Below, in pieces: positions 26,568 to 34,155 of a DNA stretch of 45,025 nucleotides. This stretch comes from a virus. The notes under the pieces are model-generated. The model was not told the origin of the DNA. It ran no database searches and was given only the letters and a program-made list of their open reading frames with translations. The position numbers and the translations under genes were made by a program. How positions within the stretch are numbered: the first letter of the stretch is position 1; every line of letters starts with the position of its first letter. The stretch spans positions 1-45,025 of the IMG/VR virus record IMGVR_UViG_3300035698_029279, one strand, 5' to 3'.

Positions 26568-27338
26568 CTACCTTTTTTTTTTACTTGCTACTTTCAACAT
26601 TGATTTTATAAGCTTCGCTGCTTTTTGTCTACCTATACGATTAGAATAATCTTTATCTTGTGCTTGTTTTTGATGAACTAGAGAAGTAATCTGCTCTTCT
26701 GCTAATTTAGCGCCTGCTTGTTTACTAAGTTCAAATTCCATTCCTTGAACTTTATTAAAATAAGCTTGCTTTTTTAATTCCTGAATAAACAATTGGGCAG
26801 CTTTTTCACCAGCTTTTTCAGAAACAATTTCTTCTACATCTTCTGCTGCTTCAATAGCTTCAGTAGCTTCCGTTTCAACATCTTCAGCTTCTTCAACAGC
26901 TTTTTCTGCTAAAATTGCTTCCTCAATTGCTCTTTTTAAAAGAGTAAAATCTGCATTCTTATTTTGATAACCAGTCTTAATCGAATTAAGTACTCGTTGA
27001 GCTAACCTAGAAGCTTTAACTGATTCTTCCTGTACAGAAGTAGAGGCTGTAGTACCATGACTAACAAAACTTCCAGGAATTAAATATTCCTGAGGATTAG
27101 TTCCTGTAACTGCAACATTTTGTTCTGGGATAGGATCATTTTCATCAATACCATTTACCAATGCTCCCTGATCAATTTTACCTTCACCTTGAACTGGAAG
27201 AGTACCACTATTGGGATCAGTATTTGCATCATTAACTTGCCCACCAGCAGTAGTAGCTATTTTTGTTAAATTCTGCACCTCACTCGCAGTAAGAAAAACA
27301 TCTAAATCTTTCATAACACTTTCAAATAATTCTGCCAT
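26568..27338 (-). CDS. Scaffold-like head protein, 256 aa
   Basis: The ATG at 27338 (MAELFES) is seven bases from AGGAG; two upstream start codons are too close to it. Asn/Gly/Thr-rich loop region (30-90), then a long helical part: 'SRLAQRVLNSIKTGYQNK', 'EEAILAEKAVEEAEDVETEATEAIEAAEDVEEI' spread over residues 135-170, and Lys/Gln-rich helices to a basic tail KVASKKKR. The charged coiled-coil with basic C-terminus is what internal scaffolds look like, often cut by the maturation protease. Motif LTKIA at 24-28 and further K-x-A sites within. First gene after the promoter at 27389-27417. Confidence 0.6.
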   Translation of the reverse strand: MAELFESVMKDLDVFLTASEVQNLTKIATTAGGQVNDANTDPNSGTLPVQGEGKIDQGALVNGIDENDPIPEQNVAVTGTNPQEYLIPGSFVSHGTTASTSVQEESVKASRLAQRVLNSIKTGYQNKNADFTLLKRAIEEAILAEKAVEEAEDVETEATEAIEAAEDVEEIVSEKAGEKAAQLFIQELKKQAYFNKVQGMEFELSKQAGAKLAEEQITSLVHQKQAQDKDYSNRIGRQKAAKLIKSMLKVASKKKR

Positions 27339-27388
27339 CATCAAACTCCTACATAAAATATTAAGTTGTTTTTATTTATTAAAAAAAT

Positions 27389-27417
27389 ATTAAAACATAA
27401 TTTTTAGCTTATGTCAA
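27389..27417 (-). promoter_or_regulatory. Sigma-70-type promoter ahead of the head genes
   Basis: TTGACA (27417-27412), a 17-base spacer and TTTAAT (27394-27389), in the 87-base gap before the scaffold-like gene. Both hexamers are near-consensus. With the terminator at 24161-24189 this bounds a head transcription unit containing the scaffold-like, two small, decoration-like and capsid genes. Confidence 0.65.
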
Positions 27418-27425
27418 GCCTAAAA

Positions 27426-28844
27426 TTAAAAATTTTTAAAATTATGAGCAACAACCGCTAATTTAAAAAAATTATCATTATTAGAATACTTCTCTAAAAT
27501 ATCTAATTTGTACTTTCCATACAAATTTTTTAAATCTTTTACCAAACTTTTTTCTGCCTTTTTCATAATCTTCGCACCGCCTGAAGAAGAACTGATTGCC
27601 ACCCCCCCAGGAAATTTTTTCATCTTTGTATTTGGTGTCATTTTAATACTTATACTTATTCCTCGAGGACCTCCTGGAGAACTCTTAAGAGACTTATTTC
27701 CAATTAATTCTAAAGGTAATTTTATCTTTTTAAACGGATCATCAAACCCAAAAAGATCTTCTCCTAAATCAAAATTACCTTCTCCTTCAGACATATCAGA
27801 AAAAATAGAAGATAAATCAGAGCCTCCTATTTCATTAAGTAACCCTTCCGGAATATTATCACCTAAAAATTTAGAAACAAAATCTTTAAAATTTAACATA
27901 ATTCCTTCCCCCCCTAAATTATTAGCAATACATGGGAAATCAATATTTTTATCTTTCACAAATTTTTGTAATTCTTCCAATTCATACGGGGTTATAGAAT
28001 TAAATACTACATCATATTTTGTGTCCCTATTCGGAACAGCTCCTGCATCAGAACCTAAAGAAACTATCTCTTTTTCTATATCTGCAAGTTTATCTAATAG
28101 CGCTCTCTTATTTGAAGACATTTTTTCAAACCTATATTCATTATCTACAAAACCTTCTTGTTCTGCAAGTAATGCTGAACTTATACACTCTGAAGAATTT
28201 GAAGCTACTTTTTCCAAAACATAAGCTATTCTATCTGCAGGTCTCCATACAAAAGAAATATCAAAAAAGGTTGGGTTTGGATTTATAGCATATATTTGTT
28301 TTCCATCCGGTAAGATGTCTCCCATATTATGTTTTAAATGATCACAATAGTCCTTAGTGTTTCTAGCCTTATTATGACAAATAGAACAAATATCAAATTT
28401 TAAACGACAGCTCATAGAGACCGGGACTTCCTGACCGTTTTTAACCTTAGCTACTATATCTGGACATTCAGAATCTATAATCTTTATTACAAGCTCTACA
28501 CGCTTCATGTCTTCATTATAATGAGAAAAAGCTACACTACCATAACTCTTGTCTGTACTCTTATTTTTATGATGTTTAAAGACTTTACCATGAGATACAA
28601 AAGTATGATGATTATTCCGCAAATCCTCTTCCATAAAGTAATCTCCATTTTTATTCGCAGAGTAAAACTCCCCAGCACCCATAGCTAAAAGAAGAAGATA
28701 AGTATACCCTTTTTCTGGAGTTACACCCTTAATGAACAATCTTGTCTTACTAGAAGCAGACTTAATTAACGGAACATCCGTATCAAATAATACTTGAATA
28801 CTTTGTTCCCCAAAATCAAATGAATTAGAAAGTATTTTATACAA
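27426..28844 (-). CDS. Prohead maturation protease
   Basis: I start at TTG 28844: AAGGAG lies seven bases upstream, across the stop of the previous gene, whereas the ATG at 28883 has no such site and lies inside that gene. 472 residues. In this numbering 'HGKVFKHHKNK' (85-95) supplies the candidate catalytic His, and 'VPVSMSCRLKFD' (141-152) the candidate catalytic Ser, as in the herpesvirus-assemblin-like phage proteases. A zinc-type knuckle follows (C153, C156, C167, H169), then 'NPTFFDISFVWRPADRIAYV', a segment common to this type of large-phage protein. The C-terminal 220 residues are Gly/Ser-rich and likely removable. It would process capsid, scaffold and internal proteins. Confidence 0.7.
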   Translation of the reverse strand: MYKILSNSFDFGEQSIQVLFDTDVPLIKSASSKTRLFIKGVTPEKGYTYLLLLAMGAGEFYSANKNGDYFMEEDLRNNHHTFVSHGKVFKHHKNKSTDKSYGSVAFSHYNEDMKRVELVIKIIDSECPDIVAKVKNGQEVPVSMSCRLKFDICSICHNKARNTKDYCDHLKHNMGDILPDGKQIYAINPNPTFFDISFVWRPADRIAYVLEKVASNSSECISSALLAEQEGFVDNEYRFEKMSSNKRALLDKLADIEKEIVSLGSDAGAVPNRDTKYDVVFNSITPYELEELQKFVKDKNIDFPCIANNLGGEGIMLNFKDFVSKFLGDNIPEGLLNEIGGSDLSSIFSDMSEGEGNFDLGEDLFGFDDPFKKIKLPLELIGNKSLKSSPGGPRGISISIKMTPNTKMKKFPGGVAISSSSGGAKIMKKAEKSLVKDLKNLYGKYKLDILEKYSNNDNFFKLAVVAHNFKNF

Positions 28845-28848
28845 AATA

Positions 28849-29646
28849 TTACTCCTTTTTATGTTTATATACAGACTTAACAAATTGTTCAGGGTTCATT
28901 TTTCCTAAAACTTTCCATGTATCATTATCTATCCCATACTTTTTACCCCTACCCTCCATACCTTTAACTACATAATTACGTAAATGAAGTAAAAAATTTT
29001 GATACATTTCTGGGGTTGCAAATTTAGAAGAAAGAGTTTTAAACTTTTCACCATCCTTAAGGTATTCTACAATCCCACCCCTAGCTAAAGAATTTGAAAT
29101 ATCTATATTTCCAGGAGTTAAATTAAACCACTTTTTAACAGCTTCTGGTTCAGATAGTAAACTCCCGCCACCTTGACTAGCTAACTGTTGCCAATCTTCA
29201 TCTAAATTCCCTTTATATTTATTTCGTAATTCTTCAAAGTCGCGAATTGAAGAATCATTTTTAAGCCCACCTATACCTCCAAAAACAGTCGGTCCAAGCA
29301 ATGCTCCTCCAGCAGCCCCTGCTAAAGTAGGTCCTCCAATTCTCCATAAAATATCTTGAGTACTTAATTCATCCCAAGGATCTTTTTCTCTTAAAAGCTC
29401 ATACGCTCCAGAACCTAAAAGACCCACACCTCCGCCAACTAACCCACCTTTACTATACTCAGACAAGTCACCCCACCAAGAATTAGTTTCTTCTTTAGCA
29501 AATTTTTTCAACCTGGCTCGTTTAATTAACTGATGTACTAAAAGATTACGTTGAGATTCAGCAGCTTCTTTAGTTAAACCACTTCTAATCAAACATAAAT
29601 CTAAATCATGTATTTTTTTAAGGAAAGCTTTTTTATCTATTTTCAT
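28849..29646 (-). CDS. Head-side membrane-like protein, 265 aa
   Basis: N-terminus helical and basic (MKIDKKAFLKKIHDL), with LTKEA at 24-28 and later 'LIKRARLKKFAKE'. Residues about 75-130 hold two glycine-rich hydrophobic stretches ('GGLVGGGVGLLGSGAYELL' and 'GGPTLAGAAGGALLGPTVF') like glycine-zipper membrane helices; a soluble helical C-terminal domain follows. GAAGGG precedes the ATG. Immediately upstream of the protease. Function unknown; could be a head-internal protein ejected with the DNA and inserted in the host membrane. No family recognised. Confidence 0.55.
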   Translation of the reverse strand: MKIDKKAFLKKIHDLDLCLIRSGLTKEAAESQRNLLVHQLIKRARLKKFAKEETNSWWGDLSEYSKGGLVGGGVGLLGSGAYELLREKDPWDELSTQDILWRIGGPTLAGAAGGALLGPTVFGGIGGLKNDSSIRDFEELRNKYKGNLDEDWQQLASQGGGSLLSEPEAVKKWFNLTPGNIDISNSLARGGIVEYLKDGEKFKTLSSKFATPEMYQNFLLHLRNYVVKGMEGRGKKYGIDNDTWKVLGKMNPEQFVKSVYKHKKE

Positions 29647-29649
29647 AAA

Positions 29650-31143
29650 CTACCCTTCACTTTTAAAATCTAAAGCTTCAATTTGTCCCAATTTCTTTTC
29701 AATATCAACAAGAGCTTCTATAACTGAAATACCTTGTAAACCTGATTCTAAAGTATTCCTAACTGTTGCAGTAGCTAACCCTTTATTTCTAGCAACTCTT
29801 GGAGTTAACTCTATCATTTGATTGTATAACTCAACAATTTGCTTAGGATCATGGTCTTGTAAAATTTCATCTTTAAACATTTCTTCTAAATTTTCTTTAT
29901 ATCTTAAATTCTCTACAAACTTTTTAGTTTTCTTTATACTTTCTTTTTGTTTTTTTCCTTTTGACTTTTGATCTAAAATAGATGCTACCAAATCTTTTTG
30001 AAATAAAGGATTTATTTTTTCTTTTAATTTTCCTGATACTCCACTTACCTCAGTAAGCCCTTTTAAAGGAGATAAAACTTTTTTAACCCCTCCCCATCCT
30101 TTTTTTCCAACTTCTTTAGATCCTTTTAATTTTTTACTTATAAATTTTAGGGCCTCACCCTTACCCTTACTCTTGTTTCTTATTTTAGCATCTAATTTAT
30201 CTTTACGTTTTTTTTCTTTTTTTCTTGTCTTTTCTTTTTCTATATCAAACTCTAATCTTGTTTTTTTACCGCTTTGTTTAATTATATTATCACTGTTTTT
30301 TTTTTTTATACGGGACATAACCTCAGTATCTACAATAGCCATAGATTGTTTTAAAAAAGAAGCTTTTTTAATTGCTTCTTTATATTTAAAAGAATCTGCT
30401 ACAAGACTTAAAAAAGTAGTATATACAGAATTTGTTTGATAAGCTTTTTTAATAAAATTAGCTGTTTTAGAAGAACGTTTTAAATTAACGGAAGCATGTT
30501 TAACTATACAATCAAGTAAATAATCTCCTGCAGTTCCTACAGCCCCCCTAACTTGTTCTTCAAACTCTGAAAAACTACTGTTATTAAGATAATTAGAAAA
30601 ATGTCTCGCAACTTTTATAAACTTATGCCCTATATCATCTTTTAATACAGCAGCTTTCATAAAATAATCTTCTCCCATATCGTTTACGTTTTTCCTATTA
30701 GAAAAATATTTATCCATAACAAAATTTCCATTTACATGTCTAGATTCTTCTGGATGTTTTAATAACAATGAAGAAGCAGATTTGATCAATTGTCTCTCAT
30801 ATACATTTTTATTATAATCTGGAATATCCAAATCTATATATGAATCATCTATCTGAGCTTCTTTTTGTAAATTATTTTTTTGTTTTTTAATCTGTTGCAA
30901 AGACTGGATAATAATTTTTGAGTTTCCTAAAGGAAATTCAGCTAATTTATCTTCAGCTTTTTTTATAACTTGAAGTTGATGAACATTATTGACTCCCTCA
31001 GTTACCCGCCTAATGGTGTCCATATTCAAATCAAATTCTAAAGCTGCTTGTTTAATCGCATCATTAATTTCTGCACCTGCTTCAAAATTTTTAATTGATT
31101 CTTTAATAGCTTTTTTTATAAGAGTAGTTATACTATTCTCCAT
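29650..31143 (-). CDS. Large Lys-rich head-side protein, 497 aa
   Basis: Helical throughout, very Lys- and Ser-rich. MENSITTLIKKAIKES begins with motif LIKKA at 8-12; further motif-like sites occur along the chain (e.g. LQKEAQ, LIKSAS, FIKKAY, IKKASF), about seven in all. Residues about 290-340 are strongly basic (KEKTRKKEKKRKDKL). Central linker 'KGWGGVKKVLSPLKGLTEVSG'. GGAG precedes the ATG. The composition suggests a DNA-contacting internal head protein, or a substrate that is cut into several pieces by the protease. No family recognised. Confidence 0.55.
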   Translation of the reverse strand: MENSITTLIKKAIKESIKNFEAGAEINDAIKQAALEFDLNMDTIRRVTEGVNNVHQLQVIKKAEDKLAEFPLGNSKIIIQSLQQIKKQKNNLQKEAQIDDSYIDLDIPDYNKNVYERQLIKSASSLLLKHPEESRHVNGNFVMDKYFSNRKNVNDMGEDYFMKAAVLKDDIGHKFIKVARHFSNYLNNSSFSEFEEQVRGAVGTAGDYLLDCIVKHASVNLKRSSKTANFIKKAYQTNSVYTTFLSLVADSFKYKEAIKKASFLKQSMAIVDTEVMSRIKKKNSDNIIKQSGKKTRLEFDIEKEKTRKKEKKRKDKLDAKIRNKSKGKGEALKFISKKLKGSKEVGKKGWGGVKKVLSPLKGLTEVSGVSGKLKEKINPLFQKDLVASILDQKSKGKKQKESIKKTKKFVENLRYKENLEEMFKDEILQDHDPKQIVELYNQMIELTPRVARNKGLATATVRNTLESGLQGISVIEALVDIEKKLGQIEALDFKSEG

Positions 31144-31157
31144 TATTCTAATTCTCC

Positions 31158-31892
31158 TTAACTATTCAATTCCCCAGCAATATTATTTCTTAAATTAGTA
31201 ACCTGTCCTGATTTAGGAGGTAAAGCTATGTTATCACCACAAACATGTTGAACAAGTATTTTTAAATCCTCAGAAGTATCCTGTTCTGATTTATTAAACC
31301 CACCTTTAAATTTAATAAATGTCTTAATTAATTCCAAGTAAGTTTTCACTTTATCAAAAGCCTCAATTTCTGAACTATCAATTTCAACAGCTCTAATCAA
31401 CAGAGCATCTCCAACTTTTGAAATTAACTCTACTCTTTTTTGTTCATCTAAAGAATCTGTTAATCCCAATTTCCATTTTAGATACTCTTCCCCAAACCGG
31501 ATACCCATCTCACGATATTCTTTAACTTCTATAGGAATGAGCTTTTCCTCTACTAATTTTAAAAAAGAACCCCTACCAGTCAATGGTTCTATATCAAAAA
31601 AAAGTTTAGTATAATATATTAAAGATTCATAACTTAAATCAAAAAAATTTCCTATTTCTTTTATAGAAACTCCAGAAATTATTAACCCTTCAATCCTGGC
31701 CCTATACCATGTATCTTTAAAAATTTCAAAAGCCATAGAAACAAAATCCGAGGGATTTCTTCCTATAAAATATTTCATAGCTTCTTTAATATATACATCC
31801 GATTCATCATCAGGATCTATTTTTTTTTCAACTAGCTCTCTAGCCTTTAAAATTCTTCTATCTGTTTTGTAAGCAAGAGTTACTTTTTCCAT
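31158..31892 (-). CDS. Helix-turn-helix protein, 244 aa
   Basis: The ATG overlaps the stop of the preceding gene (TAATG). The first half is helical, and residues 68-102 form a helix-turn-helix: 'ARIEGLIISGVSIKEIGNFF' then 'DLSYESLIYYTKLFFDI'. This is an Sx-EIG-type tri-helix as found in sigma region 4-like and terminase-small-subunit-like proteins. The C-terminal half is helical, with no cysteine pair. The gene sits among head-side genes, downstream of the 724-residue protein. It could bind DNA at a packaging site, regulate the late genes, or pair with the polymerase; the sequence does not decide. Confidence 0.6.
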   Translation of the reverse strand: MEKVTLAYKTDRRILKARELVEKKIDPDDESDVYIKEAMKYFIGRNPSDFVSMAFEIFKDTWYRARIEGLIISGVSIKEIGNFFDLSYESLIYYTKLFFDIEPLTGRGSFLKLVEEKLIPIEVKEYREMGIRFGEEYLKWKLGLTDSLDEQKRVELISKVGDALLIRAVEIDSSEIEAFDKVKTYLELIKTFIKFKGGFNKSEQDTSEDLKILVQHVCGDNIALPPKSGQVTNLRNNIAGELNS

Positions 31893-34066
31893 TAAACACC
31901 TTTAACAATTCGTTTTTTCATTTTTAGTACTAAATCCCCAAGTTGCTTAAAATTATTTTTAACTTCTTCTTCAAAAGTTAAAATTTTATCTAACCCAAAA
32001 TATTCTTTAAATTCATCATTTCTCCACCACACCAAAAATAATAACCTTCCAAGTCTATCAACTGCTAATTGAATATCTGGAATATATTTATCTATAAGAG
32101 GAGTTACATCCATAGTTATTGCAAGACTTCCTAACAACCCATGATCAAATACTGTTTGTTGACCGGATGTTTCAGCAAGAGATAAAATATCCTGTAAAGT
32201 ATCTGGATTTAATTCAGGATCCCCACCTTTTAATTGTTGCAACCCAGAAGGATAATTACCCTTAAGATCCTCTTCTGCTTTTTCAGGAAATTGTATACTA
32301 TGATCCCCCCTTCCAAAAAGTTCTAAACCTGATGAAACACTTACTGCCTGTTTAACAAACTTTCTAACAGTTCTATAATGATTGCTCTCAGCTTCTTTAC
32401 TGAGATCTATAGCATCTTGAGCACCTATGTTATAAATTTTAGTTAATGTTTCTAAAACAGCTTTTTTAGAAGTTGTTGTTTTAAATTCAGTTTTCTTTCC
32501 AGCAGGAGTATACGCTACTTCATATTCACTTCCATCTGCTTTAATAGCTACTTCATCAATGCCTTTTTCCAATAAGAGATATTGAACATCAGCTTGAGTT
32601 CCTAATTTAAATTCTTTATTATAATTAATAGGAACTAATTTATAAGATTGAGGAACCATAAGGTCACCATTAAGAGTCTTTGGAGTCCCTTCTTTTTTAG
32701 TAGATATAACTATTTTCATAGTAAAATCTCCAAGATCATTTCCAGCAGAAAAAGAGTTGTACCTTTCAGTTTCTAAATTTTGATCTGCTGCATGACCGTT
32801 TACTTTATCATTAATATTAGGACTGTCGTCCTTATTACCATACAAAGGTATGTGAGATCCTATAGTTCCAGGATACTTTTTATCAGTATAAGTAAGAACT
32901 GGTTCTATAGAATAACTTAAAATTCCAGAAGAATCCGAAGTTCTTTGAATAATTTTAAACGGCATAGAAGTACTTAATTTATGATCAATAAGAATATATA
33001 CTCCACCAATATCTCCATCATTAATATCTTTTACTTGTAATTGCTCAAACATTTTAGAATAATCATCTATTGTTTGTATATTACGCACCCAAACTTCATT
33101 TTCAGGAGCAACTACCATTTCATTAGTTTGAAGTCTAATAACTACTGACCAATGGTCTGCATACATTTCAGTAAAAGATTTAGGTTTTGTTGCTATAAAA
33201 CATTCTTCTAAATGACCTGTGTGTGTAATAGTAGAATAAACTCCCGGACCTAGAGGATTTTGAATAACAGTACTTGTTTCTGTATCATAAACAGTAGCTT
33301 TTTCATCCTTAGTTCTCTTATCTAAAACTACTAACTCTCCTTGATAAATTTTTTCTTTAGCTGAAGATTCTAACTGTTTAACAGTCTGGGGATGGTCTTC
33401 TAAATCTTCTGGAGCAATAACCTCTACTTTTATTTTTTCTTCCGCTTGTTTTTTAAAATTATCGTGAGAAACATAAACAGCCTTTTTAACCTCATCCCAA
33501 GAGTAATTATCCATTAAACAATTTACAAACTCCTCGCTAGATTTCATAAACTTTACTACACTAGTTTTGAACAGTGGAGGAGACTCTCTAATAAATTTTA
33601 AAGCGTTATTAGTTTTTAATCTCATATTATTTTTTAACAGGGAAACTTCTTCCGAAGCTCTTTTTGTTAAAGATGCAGCAACAGTTAACCCTGGAGATGT
33701 TGTAAAAGATCTGAGATCAGGTGATTGTATAAATCTAGTCTCTTTTTCATCAACTCCCTCACCTAAAGTAACGGGTTTTTGTTTTAATAAATAAGATACC
33801 CATTCATCAGAAAAAGGTATAAAAATATCTTTGCTTTTAAAATATAACAATTCAAGCGATTTTACATCTCCAGTTATAAAAAAAACTGGCGCATATAAAA
33901 ATTCATCTGAAATTTTAAACGCAAACATACCAAGAGCTTTGGTCCCTTCATCATTACTTTCGACCACCTCAAACCCTATTAAACAAGATGATAATTTAGT
34001 ATTCTTATCTTGCAATTTTAAATACGCAATATTACTAAATTGAGTTTCAAAATCTGTAGTGGACAT
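31892..34066 (-). CDS. Conserved-looking 724-aa head-side protein, unknown
   Basis: Three sections: residues 1-130 mixed alpha/beta with 'FVVESNDEGTKALGMFAFKISD'-like strands and 'APVFFITGDVKSLELLY' near 60; 130-330 helical with LTKRASEE and 'FKKQAEEKI'; 330-724 beta-rich then helical, ending 'RRLLFLVWWRNDEFKEYFGL' like a conserved C-terminus. K-x-A motif sites recur ('LTKRA', 'FVKQA'). It is neither portal nor terminase by what I can see. Its own promoter lies upstream (34104-34131). Its position right after the beta' gene suggests a head-internal or polymerase-associated role. Confidence 0.6.
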   Translation of the reverse strand: MSTTDFETQFSNIAYLKLQDKNTKLSSCLIGFEVVESNDEGTKALGMFAFKISDEFLYAPVFFITGDVKSLELLYFKSKDIFIPFSDEWVSYLLKQKPVTLGEGVDEKETRFIQSPDLRSFTTSPGLTVAASLTKRASEEVSLLKNNMRLKTNNALKFIRESPPLFKTSVVKFMKSSEEFVNCLMDNYSWDEVKKAVYVSHDNFKKQAEEKIKVEVIAPEDLEDHPQTVKQLESSAKEKIYQGELVVLDKRTKDEKATVYDTETSTVIQNPLGPGVYSTITHTGHLEECFIATKPKSFTEMYADHWSVVIRLQTNEMVVAPENEVWVRNIQTIDDYSKMFEQLQVKDINDGDIGGVYILIDHKLSTSMPFKIIQRTSDSSGILSYSIEPVLTYTDKKYPGTIGSHIPLYGNKDDSPNINDKVNGHAADQNLETERYNSFSAGNDLGDFTMKIVISTKKEGTPKTLNGDLMVPQSYKLVPINYNKEFKLGTQADVQYLLLEKGIDEVAIKADGSEYEVAYTPAGKKTEFKTTTSKKAVLETLTKIYNIGAQDAIDLSKEAESNHYRTVRKFVKQAVSVSSGLELFGRGDHSIQFPEKAEEDLKGNYPSGLQQLKGGDPELNPDTLQDILSLAETSGQQTVFDHGLLGSLAITMDVTPLIDKYIPDIQLAVDRLGRLLFLVWWRNDEFKEYFGLDKILTFEEEVKNNFKQLGDLVLKMKKRIVKGV

Positions 34067-34103
34067 TATATACTCCTGCTATAAAAAATTATAATTCATT
34101 AAA

Positions 34104-34131
34104 ATTATAAAAATAAATTTGTATTTGTAAA
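34104..34131 (-). promoter_or_regulatory. Sigma-70-type promoter after the beta' gene
   Basis: TTTACA (34131-34126), 16-base spacer and a perfect TATAAT (34109-34104), in the 76-base gap upstream of the 724-residue gene, whose ATG lies 38 bases beyond the -10. Only one -35 base differs from consensus. Good placement for an independent transcript. Confidence 0.6.
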
Positions 34132-34155
34132 GAGAAAAAAAATTATTTTTTCTCT
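34131..34155 (-). terminator. Possible weak terminator hairpin at the end of the beta' gene
   Basis: AGAGAAAAAA (34155-34146) can pair with TTTTTTCTCT (34140-34131) around a 5-base loop, overlapping the beta' stop codon. The stem is mostly A-U and no long U run follows, so termination would be weak; it might act in either direction or be chance from AT-rich sequence. Confidence 0.3.

Noticed and set aside
27508-28224. Long plus-strand open frame (238 codons) opposite the protease gene
   Set aside because: It is a shadow of the protease gene, with hydrophobic and Pro/Ser-rich composition from antisense codons, no ribosome-binding site, and no other supported plus-strand gene near it.
31892-34066. 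Portal protein
   Set aside because: Length would fit, but I see no portal-like clip and stem helices and the beta-rich central region does not match; portal and terminase are probably outside the window.
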